21,248 nucleotides of DNA from a virus: the IMG/VR virus record IMGVR_UViG_3300026077_000371, positions 1-21,248 of that record. One strand, written 5' to 3'. Shown one piece after another: positions 15,414 to 21,248 of this stretch. The position numbers and the translations under genes were made by a program. Position 1 is the first letter of the stretch, and every line of letters starts with the position of its first letter. The notes under the pieces were generated by a model that worked only from the letters and a program-made list of their open reading frames with translations, ran no database searches and had not been told where the DNA came from.

Positions 15414-15474
15414 CTACGAACTTAAAGAAAAAATAACAAGATCATTTGGATCAGCAAAAACTACATTTCACTAA
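15295..15474 (+). CDS. 59-aa basic protein nested in the portal gene 3' end
   Basis: ATG 15295 opens a +1 frame inside the portal gene, running 61 bases past its stop to TAA 15472-15474. The product is Lys/Pro/Ser-rich in the part that overlaps the portal's Pro/Gln tail and then reads TSAGNYELKEKITRSFGSAK, a plausible folded segment. A GGAG lies about 10 bases upstream. It fills the otherwise empty 64 bases between portal and scaffold; the non-overlapping part is unlike random sequence. Unknown function; position suggests head or internal virion protein. It is easy to miss because it is short. Confidence 0.62.
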   Translation: MATNSKNPQPSNQKKKEESPSPSPKVEKVQDKERITSAGNYELKEKITRSFGSAKTTFH

Positions 15475-15477
15475 ACC

Positions 15478-16287
15478 ATGCCAAGTAAGATGATTGATCC
15501 TACTGAACAGAATCAGTCGGAGAAAGAAGCAGAAGCTCAAGCTTATGCACAGGGACAAGCTAACGAGGAAGCATTACAAGCTGACAAAGAAGCAACCCTA
15601 GCAGCTCTTGAAAAAGAAAATGAAGCACAAGCTCTTATTGATGGTAAGTTTAAAAATCAAGAAGACTTACTATCTGCTTATAAAGAACTTGAAAAGAAAC
15701 TCCATAAGCCAGAAGAAGAAAAAGAAACTGAAGAGCAACCTACTGAAGATAAACAGGAAGAAGAAACACCTGTAATGGAACAGAGTCTTCAGAAGGCTGC
15801 TGATGTGTTCAGAGACAAAGGTGAATTAACTCCAGAAGTCATCGAAGATTTATCGAAGATGGATAGTAAGGATTTAGTTAAAGCTTACATGGATTTTTAT
15901 TCAAAAAATCAAAACCAAGCTTTAGCACAAAGCGCAGTATCTCAAATACATGAAATTGCTGGAGGAGAACAAGGTTATAACGATCTCATGCAATGGGCAT
16001 CTACTAATCTTCCAGAACAAGATGTTATGGAATTTAATAAAGTTGCTGAATCTAATAATTCTGTAGCTATTAAGTTTGCAGTAGAAGCTTTAAATAATAG
16101 ATATAAAAATTCTGAAGGATATGAGGGTCAATTATTAACTGGCAAATCACCGACCAACGACGGGCAAAAACCATACCGTAGCCATGCAGAACTTGTGCGG
16201 GATATTGGTAATCCTTTATATCAATCTGACCCAGCGTTCAGACAAGATGTGGAGGCGAGACTAGCTCGTTCACCCGAACTTTTATAA
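15478..16287 (+). CDS. gp9-like capsid scaffolding protein
   Basis: 269 aa, very acidic and helical, with Glu/Gln/Lys-rich repeats (AQAYAQGQANEEALQADKEA, EEEKETEEQPTEDKQEEE), no Cys and a coiled-coil look in the first 110 residues. It sits between portal and capsid genes as T7 gp9 does (307 aa). Scaffold guides procapsid assembly around the portal and then leaves. The C-terminal part (YRSHAELVRDIGNPLYQSDPAFRQDVEARLARS) is the type of conserved end that contacts the capsid protein. Starts three bases after the nested 59-aa gene. Confidence 0.92.
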   Translation: MPSKMIDPTEQNQSEKEAEAQAYAQGQANEEALQADKEATLAALEKENEAQALIDGKFKNQEDLLSAYKELEKKLHKPEEEKETEEQPTEDKQEEETPVMEQSLQKAADVFRDKGELTPEVIEDLSKMDSKDLVKAYMDFYSKNQNQALAQSAVSQIHEIAGGEQGYNDLMQWASTNLPEQDVMEFNKVAESNNSVAIKFAVEALNNRYKNSEGYEGQLLTGKSPTNDGQKPYRSHAELVRDIGNPLYQSDPAFRQDVEARLARSPELL

Positions 16288-16296
16288 CAACGAATA

Positions 16297-16626
16297 GTGA
16301 CAGCTACAACACATACTTTTCAAGACGGAAAATATTCAGTCCGTCAGGTAGAGGTTGCGAGACAACCTGTTACCGCAAGGCAGTTAGCCGCTGGAGCGGC
16401 AAGTGCAAATACAGCGTTAACAGCTACCGTGCGCATAATTAGTGTACGGGCTGTAGGTGCTGACATTAGATATTCCATAGGAACATCGGCTCAGACAGCA
16501 ACAACATCTAGCCACTTTATTGGTAATGGTGAAAGATTAACTTTGGTTGTTCCAAGTGGAGCAAACATTGGCGTTATTAGAAACGCATCAACAAACGGTA
16601 CACTCGAATTAACGGAGCTAGATTAA
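16297..16626 (+). CDS. small beta-rich protein, putative virion component (109 aa)
   Basis: Starts at GTG 16297. The 109-residue sequence is Ala/Thr/Ser-rich and alternates like a beta-sandwich (TATVRIISVRAVGADIRYSIG, SSHFIGNGERLTLVVPSGANIGVIRN, GTLELTEL). No Cys, membrane segment or signal. Similar small proteins are common among structural genes of marine phages, but the role is not known; a head decoration or accessory structural protein is my guess. Its stop overlaps the hli ATG by one base. Confidence 0.75.
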   Translation: MTATTHTFQDGKYSVRQVEVARQPVTARQLAAGAASANTALTATVRIISVRAVGADIRYSIGTSAQTATTSSHFIGNGERLTLVVPSGANIGVIRNASTNGTLELTELD

Positions 16627-16736
16627 TGGATTGGGAAAACGTAGAACTAACAAACGGAAGGATGGCAATGATTGGTATAATGGCAGCTCTTGGAGCTTAC
16701 ATATTTACTGGTCAAATAATTCCTACTATTTGGTGA
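16626..16736 (+). CDS. hli: high-light-inducible protein (Hlip), minimal 36 aa
   Basis: 36 aa with the chlorophyll-binding signature of the Hlip family: ELTNGRMAMIGIMAALGAYIF, where Glu, Asn and Arg are the pigment/helix-pair residues. One transmembrane helix spans about residues 14-31; only a short stroma-side N-terminus and a 5-residue tail remain. Host Hlips bind chlorophyll and carotenoid in the thylakoid and protect photosystem II and its assembly under light stress; cyanophages carry them to keep the infected cell energised. A GGAG at 16614-16617 serves as ribosome binding site. The gene identifies the host as a cyanobacterium. Confidence 0.93.
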   Translation: MDWENVELTNGRMAMIGIMAALGAYIFTGQIIPTIW

Positions 16737-16744
16737 ACGAATGA

Positions 16745-17272
16745 ATGTTCAACCCACCTCATTGGCATCATAAGAATATTAAATTTCCAAAAAAAGAAAT
16801 TGATATTGTTTCTTCCAAATTAAAACAAATACCAATACCCTTTAAAAATAATTGTTTCACAACTTTCTATCAAGATACTCTTCGTCCAGAATCCATATGG
16901 TATGAAAATTACAGTGAGATTCTGGAGGATATTCTATCAAGTATAGGAATCTTCCAAAATGGAAAATATGATTATTATTATTGGGCGCAGCTATATGTAG
17001 ATGGTAGTACACATGGAGTTCATAACCATGTTCCTAACTCTGATATTAGTTTTGTACATTTCCTACAAGTTCCTGACGAACCTTTGTTTAGATTTACAAA
17101 TACTATAGGTGACTACTATTTACCAAAACAAGAAGAAGGTGACATTATATGTTTCCCATCATGGGCATGGCACGAAGTTATAACTAATAAATCTAATACA
17201 GAAAGGTTAGTCGTATCTGGAAATATAAATATCACCGATATGTCACCAATACCATTGGAGAATAGCAATTGA
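16745..17272 (+). CDS. 2OG-Fe(II) dioxygenase-like protein A
   Basis: 175 aa. The C-terminal two thirds fit the 2OG-Fe(II) oxygenase pattern: AQLYVDGSTHGVHNHVPNSD (H93/H95 region), EGDIICFPSWAWHEV (distal His H143), and an Arg 11 residues later (R154) in TERLVVSGNINI that would hold 2-oxoglutarate. The pattern is closest to the phage 2OG-FeII_Oxy_5 type. Cyanophages often carry such genes and their substrates are unknown. The acid of the HxD pair is not obvious (HNH instead), so activity is uncertain. The region is more AT-rich than the capsid gene. The TGA overlaps the next start. Confidence 0.8.
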   Translation: MFNPPHWHHKNIKFPKKEIDIVSSKLKQIPIPFKNNCFTTFYQDTLRPESIWYENYSEILEDILSSIGIFQNGKYDYYYWAQLYVDGSTHGVHNHVPNSDISFVHFLQVPDEPLFRFTNTIGDYYLPKQEEGDIICFPSWAWHEVITNKSNTERLVVSGNINITDMSPIPLENSN

Positions 17273-17751
17273 AAGTAATAGACAACTTCTTACCTGATGA
17301 TGTTTTCGAGAATATTCAAAACAAACTCATGGATACAATGTGGATATTTCAGAAAACTGTAGCTATAAAAAGAGATAAAGAAGAATTTGAAAATAGTTTT
17401 TACACACATGTTGCTTATAAGAATGATGTACCAGTATCAGAAATGTTCGAGCATCTTCAATATTTCCATACTGATAAAAGACTTGGTTTAAAATCAATGC
17501 TTAGATTAGTTATAAACGCCTACCCTTACACACCTAAATTGTATGAACATTCAAATCATTATGATTTTTTCTACGAACATAAGGGTGCGATATTGTATCT
17601 AAACACCTGTGATGGTTATACTTTTGCTGAAGGACAGAGAGTTCAATCAATAGCAAATCGTGTACTTTTACATGACCCTTCAAACCTGCATCACAGTACT
17701 ACAACTACTAATGCACAAAGAAGAGTTATATGTAATTTAAATTATTTTTAA
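17269..17751 (+). CDS. 2OG-Fe(II) dioxygenase-like protein B
   Basis: 160 aa starting at TTG 17269, overlapping the previous stop (TTGA). It begins KVIDNFLPDDVFENIQ, a common opening of phage prolyl-hydroxylase-like proteins. The motif HYDF (H97, D99) gives the HxD iron pair, followed by GAILYLNTCDGYTFAEGQRVQS, then the distal His (H141 or H142) and Arg (R151/R152) in NAQRRVICNLNYF. So the full HxD...H...R set is present, and this protein looks catalytically intact, unlike its neighbour. Substrate unknown. Together with gene A it occupies the interval where psbA lies in P-SSP7. Confidence 0.85.
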   Translation: MKVIDNFLPDDVFENIQNKLMDTMWIFQKTVAIKRDKEEFENSFYTHVAYKNDVPVSEMFEHLQYFHTDKRLGLKSMLRLVINAYPYTPKLYEHSNHYDFFYEHKGAILYLNTCDGYTFAEGQRVQSIANRVLLHDPSNLHHSTTTTNAQRRVICNLNYF

Positions 17752-17760
17752 TGCTACGTC

Positions 17761-17810
17761 CGTTCATCCCTTCGGGGACGCATGAAAACTAAGCATGGAA
17801 CGGGGCTTAG
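17761..17810 (+). promoter_or_regulatory. glutamine riboswitch, downstream-peptide type
   Basis: The RNA matches the glutamine-binding 'downstream-peptide' motif of marine cyanobacteria. P1 pairs CGTTC (17761-17765) with GAACG (17798-17802). A hairpin TCCC-TTCG-GGGA (17767-17778) sits inside it. A pseudoknot joins CTAAGC (17789-17794) to GCTTAG (17805-17810). The invariant GTTCATCC, GGACG and GGAACGGG segments are present. In cyanobacteria these riboswitches sense glutamine, a nitrogen-status signal, and control glutamine synthetase inhibitors or small peptides. Here the ribosome binding site GGAG (17816-17819) of an 18-aa peptide lies six bases after the pseudoknot, so control of translation is likely. 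Confidence 0.88.
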
Positions 17811-17825
17811 TATATGGAGATGACA

Positions 17826-17882
17826 ATGAAAAAAGTTACTTTCGTATATCGTGGCGTTGCTTACACAAGAGTAATCGGTTAG
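17826..17882 (+). CDS. 18-aa downstream peptide, DUF4278/PirA-like N-terminus
   Basis: Short open frame just after the riboswitch. ATG 17826 is six bases from GGAG (17816-17819); an ATG at 17820 directly abuts that site and is less likely. The product MKKVTFVYRGVAYTRVIG matches the start of DUF4278 proteins (YRGxxY), a cyanobacterial family that includes PirA, a PII-interacting regulator of arginine synthesis controlled by nitrogen supply. Only the first strand-turn-strand of that family remains. The role of the phage peptide is unknown; it may tune nitrogen assimilation of the host. Too short for gene finders. Confidence 0.7.
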   Translation: MKKVTFVYRGVAYTRVIG

Positions 17883-17914
17883 GCGATCTTGGGGGGTTCG
17901 ATTCCTCCCTACTC
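17869..17914 (+). ncRNA. tRNA-like fold without anticodon arm
   Basis: GAGTA (17869-17873) pairs with TACTC (17910-17914) as an acceptor-like stem. Inside are a D-arm-like hairpin ATCG-GTTAGG-CGAT (17874-17887), three bases, and a T-arm GGGGGG-TTCGATT-CCTCCC (17891-17909) with the exact 7-base T-loop sequence. The T-stem runs straight into the acceptor strand, as in tRNA. There is no room for an anticodon arm and no CCA follows, so it is not a normal tRNA. It overlaps the last codons of the 18-aa peptide. It could be a transfer RNA remnant, an attachment site, an RNA-processing or stability signal, or part of a tmRNA-like domain. Confidence 0.45.
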
Positions 17915-17946
17915 AATTTCCCATTAGCCCGATACGTCGGATAACT

Positions 17947-17969
17947 ACTGGGGTGTACACCTCGGAAAG
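17947..17969 (+). promoter_or_regulatory. SP6-like promoter or palindromic operator, copy 3
   Basis: ACTGGGGTGTACACCTCGGAAAG contains the same core GGTGTACAC as the copies at 105 and 2956, here as a perfect 10-bp palindrome (17952-17961), followed by GGAAAG as in copy 2. It lies about 70 bases upstream of the capsid ATG, the place of the strong T7 promoter phi10. That position supports a phage RNA polymerase promoter for the capsid gene. Confidence 0.45.
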
Positions 17970-18037
17970 AGGGTTAAATCTTTCAAACCTTAGACATGTC
18001 GAAATTGTAAATATCTTTTTTATAGGAGTTAAAGACC

Positions 18038-19024
18038 ATGACTAACATGGCAAACATTACCAGACCCAACTCGGTCAATGGTAATCAGAGCAATACATTT
18101 GCAAACAAATATGCGACAGCGTTAACCGTCTTTTCTGGCGAAGTATTTAACGCATTTAACGCAGCTTCAATCGCTAAAGGTCTAGTTAGAAGCTACACCT
18201 TGAGAGGAGCAAAGAGTAAGCAGTTCTTACTACAAGGAACACTCGGAGCGGGTTTCCATACCGCTGGGCAGCCTATACTAGGAGATACAGCATTAAAGGC
18301 AAACGAAGTAACCATTAATGCAGATGACCTATTAATAAGCTCTCAGTTTGTATATAACCTCGATGAGATTCTTTCTCAGTACGGTCAAAGATCTGAGATC
18401 AGTAAGCAGATCGGTGAGGCATTAGCAAAATTCTACGATCAGAGAATCTTCAGAGTTCTTGATATAGCATCTAGAGCTAGTGCAGCCGTAACAGGTGAGC
18501 AAGGTGGATTTGAAGTTTCTATCGGATCTGGTAAGCAGTTTGATGCACAAGCTATCGTTGACGGTATCTTCGAGGCAAGAGCTGTACTAGAAGAGCGCAA
18601 CGCTCCTACTGATGGAATCTCTTGTGTACTTTCTCCACGTCAGTACCTATCACTTATTTCTTCTGTTGATACAAATATTCTTAACAGAGAGTTAGGTGGA
18701 ACACAGGGTTCTGTAAACAGTGGCGAAGGACTTTACTCTATCGCTGGAGTTAAGTTATACAAGTCAAATAACCTTCCTTTCATGGCAGCTTATAACTCAG
18801 CAGTAACTGGGGAAAATAACGACTACACAGATGCAAATGACAAATGTGCAGGATTAATTTTCCATAGAGAAGCCGCTGGCGTTGTTGAGACTGTTTCTCC
18901 AACTGTGGAAACAACATCTGAATCTTTCAGAGTTCAGTACCAAGGTGACTTAATTGTAGGAAAACTAAGTATGGGTGTAGGCGCATTGCGTACATCAGTT
19001 GCTGGTTCATTACAAGCAAAATAA
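18038..19024 (+). CDS. gp10-like major capsid protein
   Basis: 328 aa (T7 gp10A is 344), the shell subunit with the HK97 fold. Typical segments are an N-terminal arm (QSNTFANKYATALTVFSGEVF), VRSYTLRGAKSKQFLLQG with HTAGQPILGD, the helix-rich ISSQFVYNLDEILSQYGQRSEISKQIGEALAKFYDQRIFRVL, and ISCVLSPRQYLSLIS. AGGAG (18023-18027) about ten bases upstream of ATG 18038 is a strong ribosome binding site, fitting a highly expressed gene. A second ATG at 18047 would trim three residues. It has its own intergenic leader with a promoter-like site and is followed by a hairpin. No gp10B-type frameshift extension is visible. Confidence 0.97.
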   Translation: MTNMANITRPNSVNGNQSNTFANKYATALTVFSGEVFNAFNAASIAKGLVRSYTLRGAKSKQFLLQGTLGAGFHTAGQPILGDTALKANEVTINADDLLISSQFVYNLDEILSQYGQRSEISKQIGEALAKFYDQRIFRVLDIASRASAAVTGEQGGFEVSIGSGKQFDAQAIVDGIFEARAVLEERNAPTDGISCVLSPRQYLSLISSVDTNILNRELGGTQGSVNSGEGLYSIAGVKLYKSNNLPFMAAYNSAVTGENNDYTDANDKCAGLIFHREAAGVVETVSPTVETTSESFRVQYQGDLIVGKLSMGVGALRTSVAGSLQAK

Positions 19025-19033
19025 TTTTTAGTT

Positions 19034-19058
19034 CCCACGGGCATCTCGCCCGTCGGGG
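19034..19058 (+). terminator. GC-rich hairpin after capsid gene, T7 Tphi analogue
   Basis: CCCACGGGC (19034-19042) folds back on GCCCGTcGGG (19048-19057) with loop ATCTC; the inner ACGGGC/GCCCGT is a perfect 6-bp stem. In T7 the main phage-polymerase terminator lies at this spot, between genes 10 and 11. The T tract after the stem is weak (CTTCTC), so read-through or an RNA-processing role is possible. Confidence 0.6.
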
Positions 19059-19079
19059 CTTCTCATTCCCTAGAAATAA

Positions 19080-19673
19080 ATGGCAACTAAATTAACAAAA
19101 CTCGGTGCTGTCAATATTGTTATATCTAATATTGGTCAAGCACCTGTAACCTCACTCGCAACACTTAACCCAGCCGCAAAATTAGCAGAACAAATTTTAG
19201 ACGAAGTATCATTATCTACTCAGTCTGAGGGCTGGGTGTTTAATACTGAGCAAGATTATCCCTTTACACCTAATAATTCAAAAGAGATTCTTGTACCTGC
19301 CAATGTTCTTTCATTAGACTTCGTAAGTTTTGGTGATAAAAATACAGTACTCAGAAGTGGAAAGCTTTACGATAAACGAAATCATACATACGAGTTTGAC
19401 AATATTGTTTATGGAAAAGTTACTTGGGTATTTGATTTTGTTGATTTACCAGAAGTATTCAAAAACTATATTGCTATGCGAGCTGCAAATGTTTTTGCAA
19501 ATAGATCAATTGGTAGTAATGAAATAGTTAAATATTCAAAAGAAGAAGAGCAAATTGCTAGAGCTGCCGTCATGGAATATGAGACACAGCAAGGCGATTA
19601 CAACATGCTCAATGATAGAGCGGGCGGTACAGAGTTTCATACATATTTACCATACAACGCTATTAAGAGGTAA
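19080..19673 (+). CDS. gp11-like tail tubular protein A
   Basis: 197 aa (T7 gp11 is 196). Features of the family: N-terminal KLGAVNIVISNIGQAPV, an AEQILDEVSLSTQSEGWVFNTEQDYPFTP segment, strands ending in TWVFDFVDLPEVFKNYIAMRAANVFA, and a charged helix (YSKEEEQIARAAVMEYETQQGDYNML). It forms the gatekeeper ring of the short tail between portal and nozzle. The next gene starts two bases after the stop. Confidence 0.95.
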   Translation: MATKLTKLGAVNIVISNIGQAPVTSLATLNPAAKLAEQILDEVSLSTQSEGWVFNTEQDYPFTPNNSKEILVPANVLSLDFVSFGDKNTVLRSGKLYDKRNHTYEFDNIVYGKVTWVFDFVDLPEVFKNYIAMRAANVFANRSIGSNEIVKYSKEEEQIARAAVMEYETQQGDYNMLNDRAGGTEFHTYLPYNAIKR

Positions 19674-19675
19674 CA

Positions 19676-21248
19676 ATGGCAGCAATATCACAACAAGTAC
19701 CTAATTTATTAGGAGGTGTTAGTCAACAAGCAGATCCATTAAAACTCGCTGGACAAGTAAAAGAAAGTGTCAATGCTTATTTAGATCCAACTTTCGGATG
19801 TAGAAAAAGACCTCCCCTTCAATACATAAAAAATTTAGCCTCAGATATTCCATCTACTGCTAAGTGGTTTTTTATTTTACGAGACAGCCTAGAGCGTTAC
19901 GCCGTCACAATATATAAAAATACTGCTTCACCTTACGATATGAAGGTAAGAGTATTTGACTTAAATAGTGGTGATGAAAGAACGGTTACTATCGGCTCTA
20001 ATGTAAATGATTATATAGATACTGATGATCTTAATACTTTAAGTACGTTTACTTTAGCTGACTTTACTTTGATAGCTAATAGTAAAAGAGAAGTCAGTAT
20101 GAACCAAGTTGCTCTGACTGATGATCCAGAGGAAGCTTTGGTGATGATTAATACTGTTGCTTATAACACAACCTATAGTGTTGACTTAGCTAGAGATGGT
20201 GTAAGTACTCAAACGAAAGTTTATAAAGCTACAGGTTTAGAAGTAACTCCAGCGTCATATGAAGTAGCAGATGGTGGTTTATGTCCTAATCATTCAGCAA
20301 CAGATCATTCTTATAATCACCCAACAGATAATACAAAGACAGGATTACAATTCCGTTTAGTCAATCAATGTTCGGCTTATTTTGATGAAGCTTCAAACGC
20401 ATATAGATCAAGATATTCAGCAAGTATTATTCTCAAAAATGGTGGAAGTGGTTGGAGAGTTGGAGATAATTTTGATGTTACACAATCTGGTAAAACATTT
20501 AATGTAAGAGTTTCTTCAGAAGCTTTTGAATTTACATATGCTAGTGACGGAACAGCTACATTTACAACGCCAAGTAATGCAACAAGTGGAACTTTAAAAG
20601 TTGACGATATAGTTAATGATTTAAAAGCTGATATAAATAATATTTCTGGATATACTGCTGAGTCTATTGGTCATGTCATAAAAGTTAAGCGAAGTGATAC
20701 TAGAAGTTTCAACATAGCAGTTCGTGGTGGTACGACTAACAAAGCGATGGATGTTATTAAAGGAACAGCCAACGATGTAAGTAAATTACCAAGTCAATGT
20801 TTTCCTGATTTCTTTGTGAAAGTAGCAAACACATCGGAATCAACCTCTGATGATTACTATGTAAAATTTGTTCCTGATGCGGCTGGTATAGCTGGAACTG
20901 GTTCTTGGATTGAGACAGTTAAGAAAGGCATAAATATAAGCTTTAACCCATCTACTATGCCTCACGCTTTAATAAGGCAAGCGAATGGTACTTTTACTTT
21001 AGACCCTTTAAACTCTAGTGGTACACTGGGAGGTTTCTCAGATAGAGAAGTTGGGGATACAGAGACAAACCCTGATCCAAGTTTTGTAGGACGAGCCATT
21101 TCAGGCATGACATTCTTCGCTAACCGTTTAGGTTTTCTGTCCGAAGATGCAATCATAATGAGTCAAGCTGGAGACTTTCTTAACTTCTTCGCAAACTCAT
21201 CTATGACTACCAGTGATGCTGACCCTATCGATCTAACAGCAGCTTCAG
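19676..21248 (+). CDS. gp12-like tail tubular protein B (nozzle), 3' partial
   Basis: Open from ATG 19676 to the end of the window (524 codons and one base), so the C-terminus lies outside. The start AAISQQVPNLLGGVSQQAD and FGCRKRPPLQYI match T7 gp12 (ALISQSIKNLKGGISQQPD; QKRPPL). Later conserved parts are FVGRAISGMTFFANRLGFLSEDAIIMSQAGDFLNFF and SDADPIDL. T7 gp12 (about 794 aa) forms the hexameric nozzle of the tail. No stop or frameshift was found in the visible part. Confidence 0.96.
   Translation, partial: MAAISQQVPNLLGGVSQQADPLKLAGQVKESVNAYLDPTFGCRKRPPLQYIKNLASDIPSTAKWFFILRDSLERYAVTIYKNTASPYDMKVRVFDLNSGDERTVTIGSNVNDYIDTDDLNTLSTFTLADFTLIANSKREVSMNQVALTDDPEEALVMINTVAYNTTYSVDLARDGVSTQTKVYKATGLEVTPASYEVADGGLCPNHSATDHSYNHPTDNTKTGLQFRLVNQCSAYFDEASNAYRSRYSASIILKNGGSGWRVGDNFDVTQSGKTFNVRVSSEAFEFTYASDGTATFTTPSNATSGTLKVDDIVNDLKADINNISGYTAESIGHVIKVKRSDTRSFNIAVRGGTTNKAMDVIKGTANDVSKLPSQCFPDFFVKVANTSESTSDDYYVKFVPDAAGIAGTGSWIETVKKGINISFNPSTMPHALIRQANGTFTLDPLNSSGTLGGFSDREVGDTETNPDPSFVGRAISGMTFFANRLGFLSEDAIIMSQAGDFLNFFANSSMTTSDADPIDLTAAS

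Noticed and set aside
17883-17917. A complete tRNA gene around the T-arm
   Set aside because: The T-arm is perfect, but only three bases lie between the D-like and T arms, so no anticodon arm can form, and no CCA or standard 7-bp acceptor stem is present.
16297-18037. psbA photosystem gene in the cargo interval
   Set aside because: No open frame in this interval resembles D1; only hli, the two oxygenase-like genes and the riboswitch-peptide are present.
1-21248. CRISPR array, insertion sequence or transposase
   Set aside because: No regularly spaced repeats, terminal inverted repeats or transposase motifs were seen.

Overview
The window is a contiguous, single-strand-coded stretch of a T7-like podovirus (Autographivirales type) that infects marine cyanobacteria (Prochlorococcus or Synechococcus). 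The T7 layout is plain: single-subunit RNA polymerase, gp2.5 single-stranded DNA binding protein, gp3 endonuclease, gp4 primase/helicase, gp5 DNA polymerase, gp6 exonuclease, then gp7.3-like, gp8 portal, gp9 scaffold, gp10 capsid, gp11 and gp12 tail tube proteins. The cyanophage assignment rests on a 36-aa high-light-inducible protein (hli), a cyanobacterial-type 'downstream-peptide' glutamine riboswitch, the cyanophage-type ribonucleotide reductase pair, and the moderately AT-rich sequence. It resembles the P-SSP7 group. All genes found read on the + strand and most overlap or abut. The window stops inside gp12.

Layout. 1-180: leader with a terminator and a promoter-like motif. 181-2866: a small early gene, the RNA polymerase and a 49-aa gene. 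2867-4539: lysogeny-like module (AT-rich gap, MarR-like winged-helix regulator, tyrosine integrase, large inverted repeat, strong terminator). 4540-10643: replication module (small protein, SSB, endonuclease I, primase/helicase, thioredoxin-like protein, DNA polymerase, endonuclease VII-like HNH protein, exonuclease, small protein). 10636-13305: nucleotide metabolism (DUF3310 protein, MazG-like pyrophosphohydrolase, class I ribonucleotide reductase alpha and beta). 13298-16626: head assembly (two small proteins, portal, a 59-aa gene nested in the portal 3' end, scaffold, a small beta-rich protein). 16626-17914: host-like cargo (hli, two 2OG-Fe(II) dioxygenase-like genes, glutamine riboswitch with an 18-aa peptide, a tRNA-like fold). 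18038-21248: capsid, hairpin, tail tube A, and partial tail tube B.

How the parts fit. The phage polymerase would transcribe the replication and structural genes. A near-repeat with core GGTGTACAC, found upstream of the first gene, upstream of the regulator-integrase module and upstream of the capsid gene, is the best candidate for its promoter and resembles the SP6 promoter. A MarR operator is the alternative. The reductase, MazG and exonuclease supply and recycle nucleotides for phage DNA synthesis. A thioredoxin encoded next to the polymerase may serve the polymerase or the reductase. The hli, dioxygenase and glutamine-sensing elements sit between scaffold and capsid, where P-SSP7 (from memory) carries hli and psbA.

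Most worth checking: the riboswitch-peptide-tRNA-like cluster at 17761-17914, the SP6-like motif family, the reductase beta subunit with Phe in place of the radical Tyr, and the thioredoxin paired with a polymerase whose thioredoxin-binding loop is shortened. All assignments come from reading the sequence by eye. No database search was run.
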